DNA from: Pedobacter mendelii | Lineage (GTDB): Bacteria; Bacteroidota; Bacteroidia; Sphingobacteriales; Sphingobacteriaceae | Assembly (NCBI RefSeq): GCF_014635725.1 | Contig: NZ_BMDJ01000006.1 | Location: forward strand, 158,534 to 222,533 | Direction of reading: 5' to 3' | Length of the DNA stretch: 64,000 bases | Shown here: positions 63,921 through 64,000 of the stretch, one piece after another | How the letters are laid out: each line of letters starts with the position of its first letter | Position numbering within the stretch: the stretch's first letter is position 1 | The notes under the pieces: model-generated | The model's database searches: none | Told to the model about the DNA's origin: nothing | Seen by the model: only the letters and a program-made list of their open reading frames with translations | Translations under genes and position numbers: made by a program

Positions 63921-64000
63921 CCCCCAGAGTTGTTGCTTGAAAAAAGCAGAAGTTGTTGTGCAAAAAGGCTTTTTAGAATCGATCTTTTAAGTCCTGTTTA
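63887..64000. mobile_element. Left end of an insertion sequence, perhaps IS21-like (continues beyond the window)
   Basis: TTTGACCCCC (63891-63900) and ATTGACCCCC (63916-63925) are direct repeats 25 bases apart, as at the ends of IS21-type elements, which carry multiple terminal repeats. The rest up to 64000 has no recognisable gene. The family call is inference, since no transposase is in view. Confidence 0.5.

Overview
The window is a 64 kb piece of a Bacteroidota chromosome, most likely a Sphingobacteriaceae member close to Pedobacter. The support is low G+C content, Bacteroidota-type promoters (TTTG about 19-23 nt before TAnnTTTG) with few Shine-Dalgarno sites, an LpxC-FabZ fusion, the type IX secretion regulator PorX, and lineage-typical families (GIN domain, HYC_CC_PP, BIg_5 lipoprotein, M14 peptidase of about 900 residues). 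The genus is an inference. No rRNA, tRNA or CRISPR array was found.

Layout. 0.1-9.2 kb: envelope and peptidoglycan-peptide genes (lipoprotein, NAGPA-type glycosidase, aspartyl protease, PBP4-type DD-peptidase, esterase, BioF-like enzyme, histidine phosphatase, D-Ala-D-Ala dipeptidase, alanine dehydrogenase). 9.3-17.3 kb: tsaE and porX on the minus strand, then an HD hydrolase and the lipid A operon lpxD-lpxC/fabZ-lpxA, a GNAT enzyme and an orphan ABC ATPase. 17.4-17.6 kb: a candidate small RNA gene with promoter and terminator. 17.9-20.8 kb: efp, 5-formyl-THF cyclo-ligase, a 52-residue protein, xth and a cyclophilin. 20.9-23.8 kb: a heavy-metal module ending in a regulator that joins an HMA-like metal-binding domain to an AraC helix-turn-helix. 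24-31.7 kb: ygiD, a GIN-domain protein behind a candidate ECF-sigma promoter, an ABC-F protein, two perfect parS sites, mnmG and a BIg_5 lipoprotein. 31.7-35.3 kb: gamma carbonic anhydrase and the divergent NAD genes nadB and nadA. 35.4-47.1 kb: dicarboxylate symporter, thiL, rmuC, purU, a TPR protein, an FAD oxidoreductase, a YugP-like peptidase, apaG, dusB, a CPBP protease, a DUF2007 protein and cdsA. 47.1-47.9 kb: gene-free and repeat-rich. 47.9-54.7 kb: thioesterase, metE under a cobalamin riboswitch, M14 peptidase and a CsgG-like secreted protein. 54.8-62.7 kb: FrnE-like oxidoreductase, DUF3820, AAA/DUF4143 ATPase, mfd, DUF2752, TM2 and a Nif3-like protein. From 62.7 kb: a tyrosine integrase cut before its HxxR box by what looks like an IS end, so the right edge is probably the border of a mobile island.

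Three observations stand out. The parS pair marks an origin-proximal partition region. Several genes (lpxD, HYC_CC_PP, frnE-like, AAA/DUF4143, mfd) carry the -7 box only 3-5 nt before the start codon, which predicts leaderless mRNAs. The 17.4 kb transcript can fold either as a terminator or as a competing hairpin. Most of the rest is housekeeping sequence, and I do not claim a wholly new system.
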